Part shown: one piece after another, positions 8,620 to 17,257 of the stretch | Layout: the number at the start of each line of letters is the position of its first letter | Numbering within the stretch: position 1 is the first letter of the stretch | NCBI RefSeq assembly: GCF_036689865.1 | Contig: NZ_JBAHUQ010000017.1 | Location: 1-64,000, forward strand | DNA length: 64,000 nt | Source of the DNA: Magnetococcus sp. PR-3 | GTDB taxonomy: Bacteria; Pseudomonadota; Magnetococcia; Magnetococcales; Magnetococcaceae | Direction of reading: 5' to 3' | Notes under the pieces: generated by a model | The model's input: only the letters and a program-made list of their open reading frames with translations | Database searches by the model: none | Told to the model about the DNA's origin: nothing | Made by a program: the position numbers and the translations under genes

Positions 8620-9303
8620 TTACGCCACGGACTTAGCCATTACTTTGGCCAGCCAGGGGGGTGGGGCATCTGCTAAGGTTTTTTGCAGATCCTCGAGCAG
8701 GGTTTGGGAGGTCCCCCCTTTTGGAAACTTCATGGGGTGGATGCCCGCCCGTACTACTTTGGCCGCAGCAGGGCCACCAACGGAGACCACAAAAAGCAGA
8801 TTGCAGTCATTAATCAGCGCCACACGAGGATCGTTCTTAATGGCGGGATCATCGGTCATCTTCTCCGCATAGAGATGCAGCGTTGAACGTCGATCCACCT
8901 GTGTAATAGCACCGGGGGAGACATCATAGATCTCAAACTGGCTGCAGGAACCAAAGTGGCCATCGGTCTGTCCATCGGTTTGTGACGCGGTGGCGACACG
9001 CACCGAGTTGGGCTCTTTGGGAATCTCTTTTCGGTTCTCCTGCAACGTCTCTAGAATCTGCGCATTGGGGCCTTCTACCAGCAGGGTATAAGCGCTGTCT
9101 AACTGGGCCGTATCCGGGGCACTGCCCAGGATCTTCTGCAGGCCGGAAGAGAAGGCACTCTTGTCCAGTTTAGCAAATTTTTTAGGGGTAAAGGGTAGAC
9201 CCAGCAGGGACTCCAGAAGGGTTACTAACTGCTTGGGTTCCAGATTGGAGATCTGCTTGGTCGCGATCCCCATGCGAAGGGCGAGTTCGGTGTTCTTGGC
9301 CAT
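8620..9303 (-). CDS. nifY: NifY/NafY-type FeMo-co insertion chaperone
   Basis: A 227-residue protein in two parts. The first ~95 residues are helical (LALRMGIATKQISNLEPKQL, LESLLGLPFTPKKF) like the NafY/NifY N-terminal domain that binds apo-NifDK. The C-terminal NifX-like domain (VRVATASQTDGQTDGHFGSC, CNLLFVVSVGGPAAAKVV) matches the FeMo-co binding fold. The family holds FeMo-co or stabilises apo-MoFe protein before insertion. It ends the nifHDKT-Y operon, its usual place. The start MAKNTELALRMG has an AGGTGG site. Confidence 0.88.
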   Translation of the reverse strand: MAKNTELALRMGIATKQISNLEPKQLVTLLESLLGLPFTPKKFAKLDKSAFSSGLQKILGSAPDTAQLDSAYTLLVEGPNAQILETLQENRKEIPKEPNSVRVATASQTDGQTDGHFGSCSQFEIYDVSPGAITQVDRRSTLHLYAEKMTDDPAIKNDPRVALINDCNLLFVVSVGGPAAAKVVRAGIHPMKFPKGGTSQTLLEDLQKTLADAPPPWLAKVMAKSVA

Positions 9304-9338
9304 CTTCCACCTCGTTGGGTTAAGAGGGGTGGGGGAAA

Positions 9339-9554
9339 TTAGTCGCCCCGGTTGGCACGTACCTCAATGGGGAGGTTCGGTACGGGGCAAATGGGATCAA
9401 ACTTGAGCCGTGTGCCATCATCCAACTCAAAATTACCGCCAAATTTTTCTGCATCATCAAACTCGATGGAGATCACTTTGGCCTCTAGATCTTTCTTGGG
9501 TATATAGCAGGTCAGTACCCCTTGATCGTCTCTACGCATCATCACCTTGGGCAT
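9339..9554 (-). CDS. nifT: NifT/FixU protein
   Basis: A 71-residue NifT (FixU) protein starting MPKVMMRRDDQGVLTCYIPKKDLE and continuing with the typical GGNFELDDG segment. The family is found almost only between nifK and nifY/nifZ; its function is not known and deletion effects are mild in studied species. It lies 72 nt behind nifK, after a strong hairpin. Confidence 0.92.
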   Translation of the reverse strand: MPKVMMRRDDQGVLTCYIPKKDLEAKVISIEFDDAEKFGGNFELDDGTRLKFDPICPVPNLPIEVRANRGD

Positions 9555-9584
9555 GGGCTCTCTCCTTATAATATAAAAGGGTAA

Positions 9585-9610
9585 GCCACTCCACCCAGGG
9601 GTGGAGTGGC
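9585..9610 (-). other. Perfect hairpin between nifK and nifT
   Basis: GCCACTCCACCC / GGGTGGAGTGGC form a perfect 12-bp palindrome (effective loop of 4-6 nt) 17 nt after the nifK stop. No long T-run follows on the minus strand, so RNA stabilisation of nifHDK or partial attenuation of nifT-nifY is more likely than full termination. Confidence 0.6.
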
Positions 9611-9626
9611 TCTGGTGGTATCTGAA

Positions 9627-11198
9627 TTAACGTACTAAATCGTAGTTATAATCCGTCGTACCATAGCCCATGGTCTTTTCGTCCAGATCTTCCAGTACCG
9701 CGTTAACCAGGGTGGTGAGAATGGTCATAGCTCCCTCGTAACCCAAGGTGGTGGAGCGGTGTAGGTGGTGACGATCATGGATGGGGAAGCCAAGGCGAAT
9801 CAGCTTTACTTCATGCTCTTTACCTTTGTGCAAGGTGTCTCGCTGGATGAACTTGCCGTAGCTGTTGCCGATCATGAAGTCGGGCTTGCGGTCAAACACC
9901 AAAGAGCGGAAGTGCCACAGATCTTTACCAACATGCACTTCGGTTTCTTGACCATAAGGGGAGTCGCGCAACATTTTGGTCATCGCTTTGCCCCAACGTT
10001 TATTGGCATTGTTGCAGAGAATATGTACCGGCTCGGCCCCAAGCTCCATGAGGAAGTTGCTCATCCCCATGAGGAAGTCTGGATCACCAAAGAGGCTGAA
10101 CTTCTTACCGTGTAACCAGGAGTGGGAGTCGGTAATCATATCTACCAGACGGCCCCGTTCCAACTCGATGGATGCAGGGATAGGCTTGCCAGTGAGTTCT
10201 GAGATCTTCATCAGATACTCATCGGTCCAGGTCAGACCCATGGGGGGGTTAACGACGTTGAGGGGCTGCTGCCAAGTATCCTTGAGATACTTTTTGGTCT
10301 TTACCAGACCCCAAGGCTGAAGTAGCAGTGTATCGATGGCATTGGGGGTATCTTTTACATCCTCCAGTTCGGTGCCGCCTTCGTACATGCGATACTTACC
10401 ATCCGCTGGTGTGTCGAGCACCTCTGAGGGATCGGAGAGCAGGGTGTAGGGGACATCCATCTCTTCCATGTAACGTTTAAGAATCCGGTAATTGCCCAGA
10501 TAGGTCTCAAAACCGGGAACCAGATTGATCTTACCGTTGGAACCCACCACGGCACTCTCGTGCTTATCCAGGGTGAAGTAACGGATGATCCCTTCCATCA
10601 TGTTGTCCCACCCGGTGATGTGGCTACCCACAAAGCTGGGGGTGTGAGCGGAAGGTACAGGCAGTTCCTGGGGAACGCTGCCTTTTTTCTTGGCGTTGGT
10701 GATGAAAGAGTGCAGATCATCACCGATCACCTCCGCCATACAGGTGGTGGAAACAGCGATCATATCTGGCTTGTAAAGAGCGTTGGCATTCTCCAGGCCA
10801 GCATCCATGTTCTTGTGGCCACCAAACACAGCGGCATCTTCAGTCATGGAGTCCGATACACACGCGATGGGCTCTTTGAAGTGACGGTTAAAGTAGGTGC
10901 GGAAGTAAGCTACACATCCTTGGGAGCCATGCACATAGGGCAGGGTACCCTTAAAGCCCAGCGAGCAGAGCACAGAACCCAAAGGCTGACACGCCTTAGC
11001 TGGGTTAATGGTGAGGGCTTCCCGCTGGAAGTTCAGCTCTTTGTACTCTGGAGATGTGGTCCACTGGTACATCTCTTCCAGCTTCTCATCATCCACCTTC
11101 TCTTCATACTTCTTCTGCTTGTTTGTGATGGACTCGATGTACTCTTCATCACGAAACAGGGGGAAACAGGGTTTGATATCTTCGACAGTGTTACTCAT
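9627..11198 (-). CDS. nifK: NifK, nitrogenase MoFe protein beta subunit
   Basis: A 523-residue subunit whose P-cluster ligands fall exactly at Cys70 (AKACQPLG), Cys95 (GSQGCVAYF) and Cys153 (TTCMAEVIGDD), the same numbering as in Azotobacter. The N-terminal extension of about 50 residues is present, as in group I nitrogenases. With NifD it forms the alpha2beta2 MoFe protein. It is unusually far from nifD (237 nt), with a hairpin in the spacer and a 12-nt motif shared with the nifD leader just upstream of the ribosome-binding site. Confidence 0.98.
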   Translation of the reverse strand: MSNTVEDIKPCFPLFRDEEYIESITNKQKKYEEKVDDEKLEEMYQWTTSPEYKELNFQREALTINPAKACQPLGSVLCSLGFKGTLPYVHGSQGCVAYFRTYFNRHFKEPIACVSDSMTEDAAVFGGHKNMDAGLENANALYKPDMIAVSTTCMAEVIGDDLHSFITNAKKKGSVPQELPVPSAHTPSFVGSHITGWDNMMEGIIRYFTLDKHESAVVGSNGKINLVPGFETYLGNYRILKRYMEEMDVPYTLLSDPSEVLDTPADGKYRMYEGGTELEDVKDTPNAIDTLLLQPWGLVKTKKYLKDTWQQPLNVVNPPMGLTWTDEYLMKISELTGKPIPASIELERGRLVDMITDSHSWLHGKKFSLFGDPDFLMGMSNFLMELGAEPVHILCNNANKRWGKAMTKMLRDSPYGQETEVHVGKDLWHFRSLVFDRKPDFMIGNSYGKFIQRDTLHKGKEHEVKLIRLGFPIHDRHHLHRSTTLGYEGAMTILTTLVNAVLEDLDEKTMGYGTTDYNYDLVR

Positions 11199-11217
11199 TT
11201 TATCGCTCCTTCCGCGC

Positions 11218-11229
11218 CACTAATCTGTG
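11218..11229 (-). repeat. Leader motif CACAGATTAGTG before nifK
   Basis: The 12-mer CACTAATCTGTG (CACAGATTAGTG in the mRNA) lies 19 nt before the nifK start. It is identical to a 12-mer 27 nt before the nifD start. Two identical leader motifs in one operon suggest a common RNA signal, for example a processing or protein-binding site. Function unknown. Confidence 0.5.
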
Positions 11230-11285
11230 GACTGGCGGATAAGATGTCTATTTGAGGCAAGCCAATTCTGTTCGCGCCACAGAGC

Positions 11286-11337
11286 GCGGGTGGGCAGGTG
11301 GTCTGTTTTACCATGTGACAACACACCTGCTACCCGC
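11286..11337 (-). other. Stem-loop in the nifD-nifK spacer
   Basis: GCAGGTG/CACCTGC (7 bp) and GCGGGT/ACCCGC (6 bp) can stack with a small internal loop to form a long hairpin about 90 nt before nifK. No T-run follows in the transcribed direction. It may stabilise the upstream nifHD message or set the nifD:nifK ratio. Confidence 0.5.
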
Positions 11338-11435
11338 TGCTCCCAGGCCCGTTTGAACTCAACCAAATCGCATGCCGTACTTGAACGGAATCGGCTTGTG
11401 ATACCCGCTATCCAGGTGTCACGAAGATCCGCAGA

Positions 11436-12881
11436 TTACTGCTTCCAAGGGGCCTTCATAGTGCCCCAGCAGGGGTTGTTCACGGTCATATCCATATCTC
11501 GTGCAAAGATGGAGAAGCCATCGTAACCGTGATAGGGGCCGGAGTAGTCCCAGGAGTGCATCTGACGGAAAGGAATACCCATCTTCTGGAAGATGTACTT
11601 CTCCTTAATGCCACTACCGATCAGGTCGGGTTGAACCCGCTCAACGAACTTTTCAAATTCGTAACCGGTGACATCATCATAGATAAGGGTGGAGTCCTTC
11701 ATCTCAGGCAGGGTTCGGTCGTAGTCATCATTATGACCAAACTCATAACCGGTACCCACCACCTCCATGCCTAGATCTTCATAGGCCCCGATGACGTGAC
11801 GAGGGCGTAAACCACCGATGTAGAGCATGACCTTCTTGCCTTCTAGACGAGGGCGATACTTGTCGATAACCCCTTGCATGATGGGGGTGTACTTGGCGAT
11901 CACCCGCTCAGCACCCTCTTTGATGGTGTCATCAAACTGTTCAGCAATCTTGCGCAGAGATTCGGCAATCTTGGTGGGGCCAAAGAAGTTATACTCCATC
12001 CAGGGAATGCCAAACTTGGCTTCCATATGACGGGAGATGTAGTTCATGGAGCGGTAGCAGTGGATCAGGTTCAGTTGTACTGCAGGGGTCATCTCCATCT
12101 CGGAGAGGGTGCCGTCACCGGACCACTGAGCCACCACATTCAGGCCCATCTCTTCCAGCAAGATCCGGGAGGCCCAGGCATCTCCGCCGATGTTGTAGTC
12201 ACCGATGATGGAGACATCATAAGGGCCGGGCTCAGGCAACTTACCTTCGCGGCGATCTAAGACCCAGTCCCGTACCGCATCGTTGGCGATGTGGTGACCC
12301 AGAGATTGAGAGACCCCACGGAAACCTTCACAGCGAACAGGAACAACCGGCTTGTTGATCGCTTCTCCAGTTTTACGGGCAACCGCCTCGATATCATCCC
12401 CAATCAGACCGATCGGGCACTCAGACTGAACGGACATACCTTTCATTAAGGGGAAGAGACCTTCCGCTTCATGAACGATCTTCTCCAGCTTTTTGTCCCC
12501 ACCGAACACCACATCTTTTTCCTGGAAGTCGGATGTGAAGTTCATGGTACCGAAGGTGTTTACCCCGGTGTGACCCACATAGTAGTTACGACGCCCAGCC
12601 CGGGAGTACTGACCACAACCCACCGGACCATGAGAGAGGTGGATCATATCTTTAATGGGCCCCCAAACCACACCCTTAGAGCCTGCGTAGGCGCAACCGC
12701 GAATGGTCATCGTGCCGGGCAAGGATTTACGGTTGGAGGTGATGCATTTTTTCGATTGGGTTACTTCAGGATCGTTGACAGCCAAATGCTTTGCGCGATC
12801 CTTCTTGGCACTATCGGGATAAACCTCAAGTACCTCATCAATGAGGCTTTGCGCCTCTTCACGGGTCAATGTAGCAGCCAT
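11436..12881 (-). CDS. nifD: NifD, nitrogenase MoFe protein alpha subunit
   Basis: A 481-residue catalytic subunit. P-cluster ligands are Cys63 (RGCAYAG), Cys89 (GPVGCGQYS) and Cys155 ([12 protein letters not shown]); FeMo-co ligands are Cys275 ([10 protein letters not shown]) and His442 ([15 protein letters not shown]). The start [11 protein letters not shown] is chosen because of GGAG six nt upstream; a longer in-frame start would lie in the hairpin-containing spacer after nifH. It follows nifH by about 115 nt. Confidence 0.98.
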   Translation of the reverse strand: MAATLTREEAQSLIDEVLEVYPDSAKKDRAKHLAVNDPEVTQSKKCITSNRKSLPGTMTIRGCAYAGSKGVVWGPIKDMIHLSHGPVGCGQYSRAGRRNYYVGHTGVNTFGTMNFTSDFQEKDVVFGGDKKLEKIVHEAEGLFPLMKGMSVQSECPIGLIGDDIEAVARKTGEAINKPVVPVRCEGFRGVSQSLGHHIANDAVRDWVLDRREGKLPEPGPYDVSIIGDYNIGGDAWASRILLEEMGLNVVAQWSGDGTLSEMEMTPAVQLNLIHCYRSMNYISRHMEAKFGIPWMEYNFFGPTKIAESLRKIAEQFDDTIKEGAERVIAKYTPIMQGVIDKYRPRLEGKKVMLYIGGLRPRHVIGAYEDLGMEVVGTGYEFGHNDDYDRTLPEMKDSTLIYDDVTGYEFEKFVERVQPDLIGSGIKEKYIFQKMGIPFRQMHSWDYSGPYHGYDGFSIFARDMDMTVNNPCWGTMKAPWKQ

Positions 12882-12908
12882 TTTTTTCTCCAATTCACAC
12901 CCTGGGAG

Positions 12909-12920
12909 CACTAATCTGTG
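12909..12920 (-). repeat. Leader motif CACAGATTAGTG before nifD
   Basis: Identical 12-mer to the one in front of nifK (CACTAATCTGTG on the plus strand), 27 nt before the nifD start codon. It is not seen before nifH. Confidence 0.5.
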
Positions 12921-12940
12921 CATCACGTCAGGGAGATTGG

Positions 12941-12971
12941 CTCTCTGACACACGGCTGGTGTGCCAGAGAG
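12941..12971 (-). other. mRNA-stabilising hairpin behind nifH
   Basis: CTCTCTGACACAC / GTGTGCCAGAGAG are 13-bp arms with a single mismatch and a 5-nt loop, 27 nt past the nifH stop. There is no T-run. A hairpin at this place is known in other diazotrophs to protect the nifH message and give excess Fe protein; that role is inferred here. Confidence 0.65.
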
Positions 12972-12997
12972 TGGATTCTAAAAGAGGGATTAGTTGC

Positions 12998-14092
<1,095 letters not shown>

Positions 14093-14096
14093 TTAA

Positions 14097-14960
14097 ATGC
14101 GACAAAATAAGAAGGATTGTAGGGTTGCAGACAATTGGAGTGAGCTGAGCCTGGAGTTGCCAGAGCATGGGCAGCAGAGATTCAACCGTTGCAACTTTAC
14201 CGCTGATGTTTTGGGCTCGTTAGGCTATCAGAAACACCCTGTGCCACTGGAGATTGTGGGCAGCCATACCCTGCACAAACGGCTTTTTGAAAAATTGGAT
14301 ACGATGAAGAAGAAAAAAGAGCGCGCCCAACTTTTTCAGGACTATATGACAGTACATTTTACTCTGGAGCACCCGGAGGAGGCGGGGTATACGCCCGGTA
14401 GCCGTTTTCAACGCATTAAGGCAGATTACCGGCGCATGCTCAGGGGGTGGTTGTTTAATCCGGATGGTCAGGAGGCAGCGGTGATCAAGGGGTGGGTGGT
14501 CTCCCGATTTGGGCTGTTGCCCCGCTGGCATGAAGGGGTTTTGGATGATTGCCACAGCGAGGCCTACACCCGCTATTTAAGCATGCAGGCCAATGGACTC
14601 TACAACACCAATGCTCTGGAGTCTCAGTTGGATCTGGTCTATGCGTACTGTCAGTATGAGCTACAACGCCGTTTTCCCAGTCAAGTTCACTGGATGCTCT
14701 ATCGGGGTGTGAATCAGGTGGATCAATATGAGGTGCTGGCGCGGGGTGAAAAGGGGCGGCGGGTGGTGCTGCTTAATAACCTTAGCTCGTTTACCGAAGA
14801 TCGGGACCGGGCCGATGAGTTTGGCGACTATATTATGGAGGTAGAAATCCCTGTCTATAAGGTGTTCTGCTACAACGCTCTCTTTCCTGGTCTGCTCAAG
14901 GGGGAGGAGGAGGTGATGGTGATCGGTGGCTTAGTGGATGTGAAAATCTGCACGATGTAA
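14097..14960 (+). CDS. draT: DraT, NAD+-dinitrogen-reductase ADP-ribosyltransferase
   Basis: A 287-residue homologue of DraT, which transfers ADP-ribose from NAD+ to Arg101 of NifH and so switches nitrogenase off in response to ammonium or darkness/energy loss. Family features include the C-terminal VVLLNNLSSFTEDRDRADEFGDYI and KGEEEVMVIGG, the latter carrying the ExE-like acidic motif of arginine-specific ADP-ribosyltransferases. The start has a strong GGGAGGG site. It is divergent from nifH with only 214 nt between start codons, and the NifA site for nifH lies within its first codons. Unlike the usual draTG pair, draG is placed more than 5 kb away. Confidence 0.92.
   Translation: MRQNKKDCRVADNWSELSLELPEHGQQRFNRCNFTADVLGSLGYQKHPVPLEIVGSHTLHKRLFEKLDTMKKKKERAQLFQDYMTVHFTLEHPEEAGYTPGSRFQRIKADYRRMLRGWLFNPDGQEAAVIKGWVVSRFGLLPRWHEGVLDDCHSEAYTRYLSMQANGLYNTNALESQLDLVYAYCQYELQRRFPSQVHWMLYRGVNQVDQYEVLARGEKGRRVVLLNNLSSFTEDRDRADEFGDYIMEVEIPVYKVFCYNALFPGLLKGEEEVMVIGGLVDVKICTM
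14118..14133 (-). promoter_or_regulatory. NifA upstream activator site for nifH
   Basis: TGT-AGGGTTGCAG-ACA matches TGT-N10-ACA and is about 100 bp upstream of the nifH -24 element. It lies inside codons 8-13 of draT, so the activator site and a coding sequence share the same DNA. Confidence 0.65.
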
Positions 14961-15293
14961 AGTTACGCAGTGAGAGAGAATGGGTAGAAAATAGGCCATG
15001 CCCGATGTGATGAACAATCAATGGAACTGCCTTTTTTTTATCCAAACAGGGGGAGGGTGCATAGTAAATGAGCGGATAAAATGGGTTAATTGAATAGTAA
15101 TGTATGCATAACATCTTGACAAAGCTTAGAAACGTGGTTGGCATGCTTTATGAAGTGAGAAGTCGGTCTGTAGAGCGCGACGTACTATGAATAAAGCGCC
15201 ACGGCTTGCTGGATTTCCCTATGGTGGAGAGGGTGGGCTGAAGATGCCATTACCGCATGGGCGGATGACAACTCTGTGTTTTGGAGAATCAAG
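14961..15293. promoter_or_regulatory. nifA upstream region with candidate promoters
   Basis: No gene is seen here. TTGACA at 15116-15121 could be a sigma-70 -35 box, but the -10 is poor. TTGGCATGCTTTATGAAG at 15138-15155 is sigma-54-like with GA instead of GC at -12, the same variant seen before nifE. No TGT-N10-ACA site was found, so NifA autoregulation is not supported. The leader from these sites to the nifA start would be about 130-150 nt. Confidence 0.35.
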
Positions 15294-16934
15294 ATGAACC
15301 CGACTTTTATTCCTGTTGAGCGACGTGAATCTGGTTCCTTTTTGCACCTGACGCGGGCTGCTCTCATCTCATCACAACTAGAAGCGCTCCATCAGGTTAG
15401 TCGAATTTTGGGAGAAGAGGGTAATCTCACCACCCTTCTTGATGGTGTTTTGGAAGCTGTCGAGCAGATGGCGGGTATGAGCAAGAGCGTCATTACCCTC
15501 AGTGACCCGGAGAGTGGGGGGTTGTTGGTGCGGGCCATCCATAATAACAACGATGGCTTTATGCCGATCAGTGATCCCATCACCTACCGTCCTGGCGAGG
15601 GAATTATGGGGTCCATCATCGAGAATGGAAATACCTACATTTGTGAAATTCCCGCCAATGAGCAGCGTTTTTTACACCGTCTGGGGTTGCTGGATCCTGA
15701 GTTGCCCTTTATTGGCGTTCCTCTGCTGCTGAATGATAAACCGGCTGGGGTGCTAGCGGCTCAGCCAGTGTTTGGCAACCGAGCTTTTTTGCAGGAGCAA
15801 GCCCACTTTTTGGAGATGGTGGGTAATCTCATCGCCCAGAAGGTGCGCTGTGCGCAACGTTATGATCAACTCCAATCAATGCTCAATGAAAAGCAGGCAA
15901 TAGATAGTAGCCGGGCCAGTTTAAGTACCGCTATGCGCATCCAGCGGGATGTTCCCTCCGATAAGGTGCTGCTGGGGGAGGATCCCTCTATGCAGGCGGT
16001 AATGGATCTGGCCCTTAAAGCGGCCCAGTGGGACAGCACGGTATTAATTACCGGGGAGTCCGGGACAGGTAAAGAGCTGGTGGCCCACACCATCCACTAT
16101 CACAGCGCCCGAGCCAATCGCCCTTTTGTTAAGGTCAACTGTGCCGCTCTTTCAGATAATCTGCTGGAGTCAGAACTGTTTGGTCATGAAAAAGGGGCCT
16201 TTACTGGCGCCATTGGCACCCGTAAGGGTCGTTTTGAGATGGCCGACGGGGGGACGCTTTTTTTGGATGAGATTGGAGAGATCTCCCCCTCATTCCAGAG
16301 CAAGCTTTTGCGCGTACTGCAGGAGGGGGAGTTTGAGCGTGTCGGGGGCACCCGTACCATTCGGGTTAATGTGCGCATCGTCACCGCCACCAATCAGGAT
16401 CTGCTGGCCCGCTCCCAGAGTGGACAGTTCCGTGCAGATCTCTTCTACCGTCTCTATGTGCTGCCCATTGAGATTCCCGCCCTGCGGGAGCGGATGCAGG
16501 ATCTACCCATGTTAACCGAGGCACTGTTGGGGCGTATTGCCAATAAGCAAGAGCGGCCTTTGAGTATCACCAAAGAGGCCATTCGTCGTTTGATGATGTA
16601 TGAGTGGGCCGGTAATGTGCGTGAGCTGGAGAACTGTCTGGAGCGGGCCTCTGTGCTCAGCCATGAAGGCCATATTGATGCATCCAACATTCAGTTTGCC
16701 CACGGGGCAGGGCGGGAGCCGTTGGTACTGCCTGCGCAGCACAGCATCCAGAATAGCACCACCCCCCTTAAAAGTGATCTGCAGGATCCCACCTTGGAGG
16801 AACGGGAGCGTGTGATGGCAGCTTTGGAGCAGGCAGGATGGGTGCAGGCCAAGGCGGCCAGGTTGTTAGGGATGACCCCGAGGCAGGTGGCCTATCGAAT
16901 CAAGGTTCTGAATATCCCCATGCGTAATCTCTAA
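15294..16934 (+). CDS. nifA: NifA, sigma-54-dependent activator of nif genes
   Basis: A 546-residue enhancer-binding protein. It has an N-terminal GAF domain (about 25-185), a AAA+ domain with Walker A GESGTGKE (254-261), the sigma-54 contact loop GAFTGA (301-306) and Walker B GGTLFLDEI (319-327), and a C-terminal Fis-type helix-turn-helix (about 511-540, AKAARLLGMTPRQVAYRI). The Cys cluster of oxygen-sensitive NifA (C-X11-C in the end of the AAA+ domain plus C-X4-C in the linker) is missing: only Cys448 remains and there is no Cys after it. It should therefore be like the enteric/Azotobacter type, which is not itself oxygen-sensitive. No nifL is seen. The start has GGAGAATCAAG. Confidence 0.95.
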   Translation: MNPTFIPVERRESGSFLHLTRAALISSQLEALHQVSRILGEEGNLTTLLDGVLEAVEQMAGMSKSVITLSDPESGGLLVRAIHNNNDGFMPISDPITYRPGEGIMGSIIENGNTYICEIPANEQRFLHRLGLLDPELPFIGVPLLLNDKPAGVLAAQPVFGNRAFLQEQAHFLEMVGNLIAQKVRCAQRYDQLQSMLNEKQAIDSSRASLSTAMRIQRDVPSDKVLLGEDPSMQAVMDLALKAAQWDSTVLITGESGTGKELVAHTIHYHSARANRPFVKVNCAALSDNLLESELFGHEKGAFTGAIGTRKGRFEMADGGTLFLDEIGEISPSFQSKLLRVLQEGEFERVGGTRTIRVNVRIVTATNQDLLARSQSGQFRADLFYRLYVLPIEIPALRERMQDLPMLTEALLGRIANKQERPLSITKEAIRRLMMYEWAGNVRELENCLERASVLSHEGHIDASNIQFAHGAGREPLVLPAQHSIQNSTTPLKSDLQDPTLEERERVMAALEQAGWVQAKAARLLGMTPRQVAYRIKVLNIPMRNL

Positions 16935-16956
16935 AAAGACCTTTTACAGACCAAAA

Positions 16957-16987
16957 AAGCCGGTGATCATTCACCGGCTTTTTTTTT
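16957..16987 (+). terminator. Rho-independent terminator of nifA
   Basis: AAGCCGGTGA-TCAT-TCACCGGCTT is a perfect 10-bp stem with a 4-nt loop followed by a run of about 9 T. It lies 22 nt behind the nifA stop. Confidence 0.9.
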
Positions 16988-17094
16988 AAAGAGGGTCTAG
17001 CCCTTGACTGGATTAATAAGGCAGCTCCGCTATGCCTGTTTCTCAATTGACATGAGAGTAAGGCCAAGCAGTCATGCTCCCTCCATACACAAAA

Positions 17095-17110
17095 TGTCGC
17101 ATCTGCGACA
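17095..17110 (+). promoter_or_regulatory. NifA site 1 upstream of nifB
   Basis: TGT-CGCATCTGCG-ACA is a perfect TGT-N10-ACA site whose spacer is itself palindromic (CGCA/TGCG), about 86 bp before the -24 element of nifB. Confidence 0.75.
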
Positions 17111-17125
17111 AACCCTTCTTCCAAT

Positions 17126-17141
17126 TGTCATCCATGCAACA
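17126..17141 (+). promoter_or_regulatory. NifA site 2 upstream of nifB
   Basis: TGT-CATCCATGCA-ACA matches TGT-N10-ACA, 31 bp (about three helical turns) from site 1, so the two could lie on the same DNA face and bind NifA cooperatively. The spacer is less symmetric than that of site 1. Confidence 0.5.
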
Positions 17142-17194
17142 ATGTTGCAAGTCAAATAGCTCATAAAAAACAAATAGATATAATGCTATTAAGT

Positions 17195-17210
17195 TGGCCT
17201 TTGCTTTGCC
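17195..17210 (+). promoter_or_regulatory. nifB: Sigma-54 promoter of the nifB operon
   Basis: TGGCCTTTGCTTTGCC has GG-N10-GC with a TTTGC -12 half, close to consensus TGGCAC-N5-TTGC. The predicted start of transcription is near 17221, inside a perfect 26-bp palindrome. Confidence 0.8.
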
Positions 17211-17216
17211 CTATAG

Positions 17217-17242
17217 AGTTACAGAAATTAATTTCTGTAACT
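17217..17242. promoter_or_regulatory. Perfect 26-bp palindrome at the nifB transcription start
   Basis: AGTTACAGAAATT is followed directly by its exact reverse complement AATTTCTGTAACT. It spans about -4 to +22 of the predicted nifB transcript and ends 6 nt before the GGGAGG ribosome-binding site. It may be an operator for a dimeric regulator or a 5' leader stem affecting translation. Confidence 0.7.
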
Positions 17243-17257
17243 CCATGGGAGGAAAGC

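Noticed and set aside
10560-11255. 231-codon plus-strand frame opposite nifK
   Set aside because: Antisense shadow of the NifK sequence; no start signal and no recognisable protein pattern.
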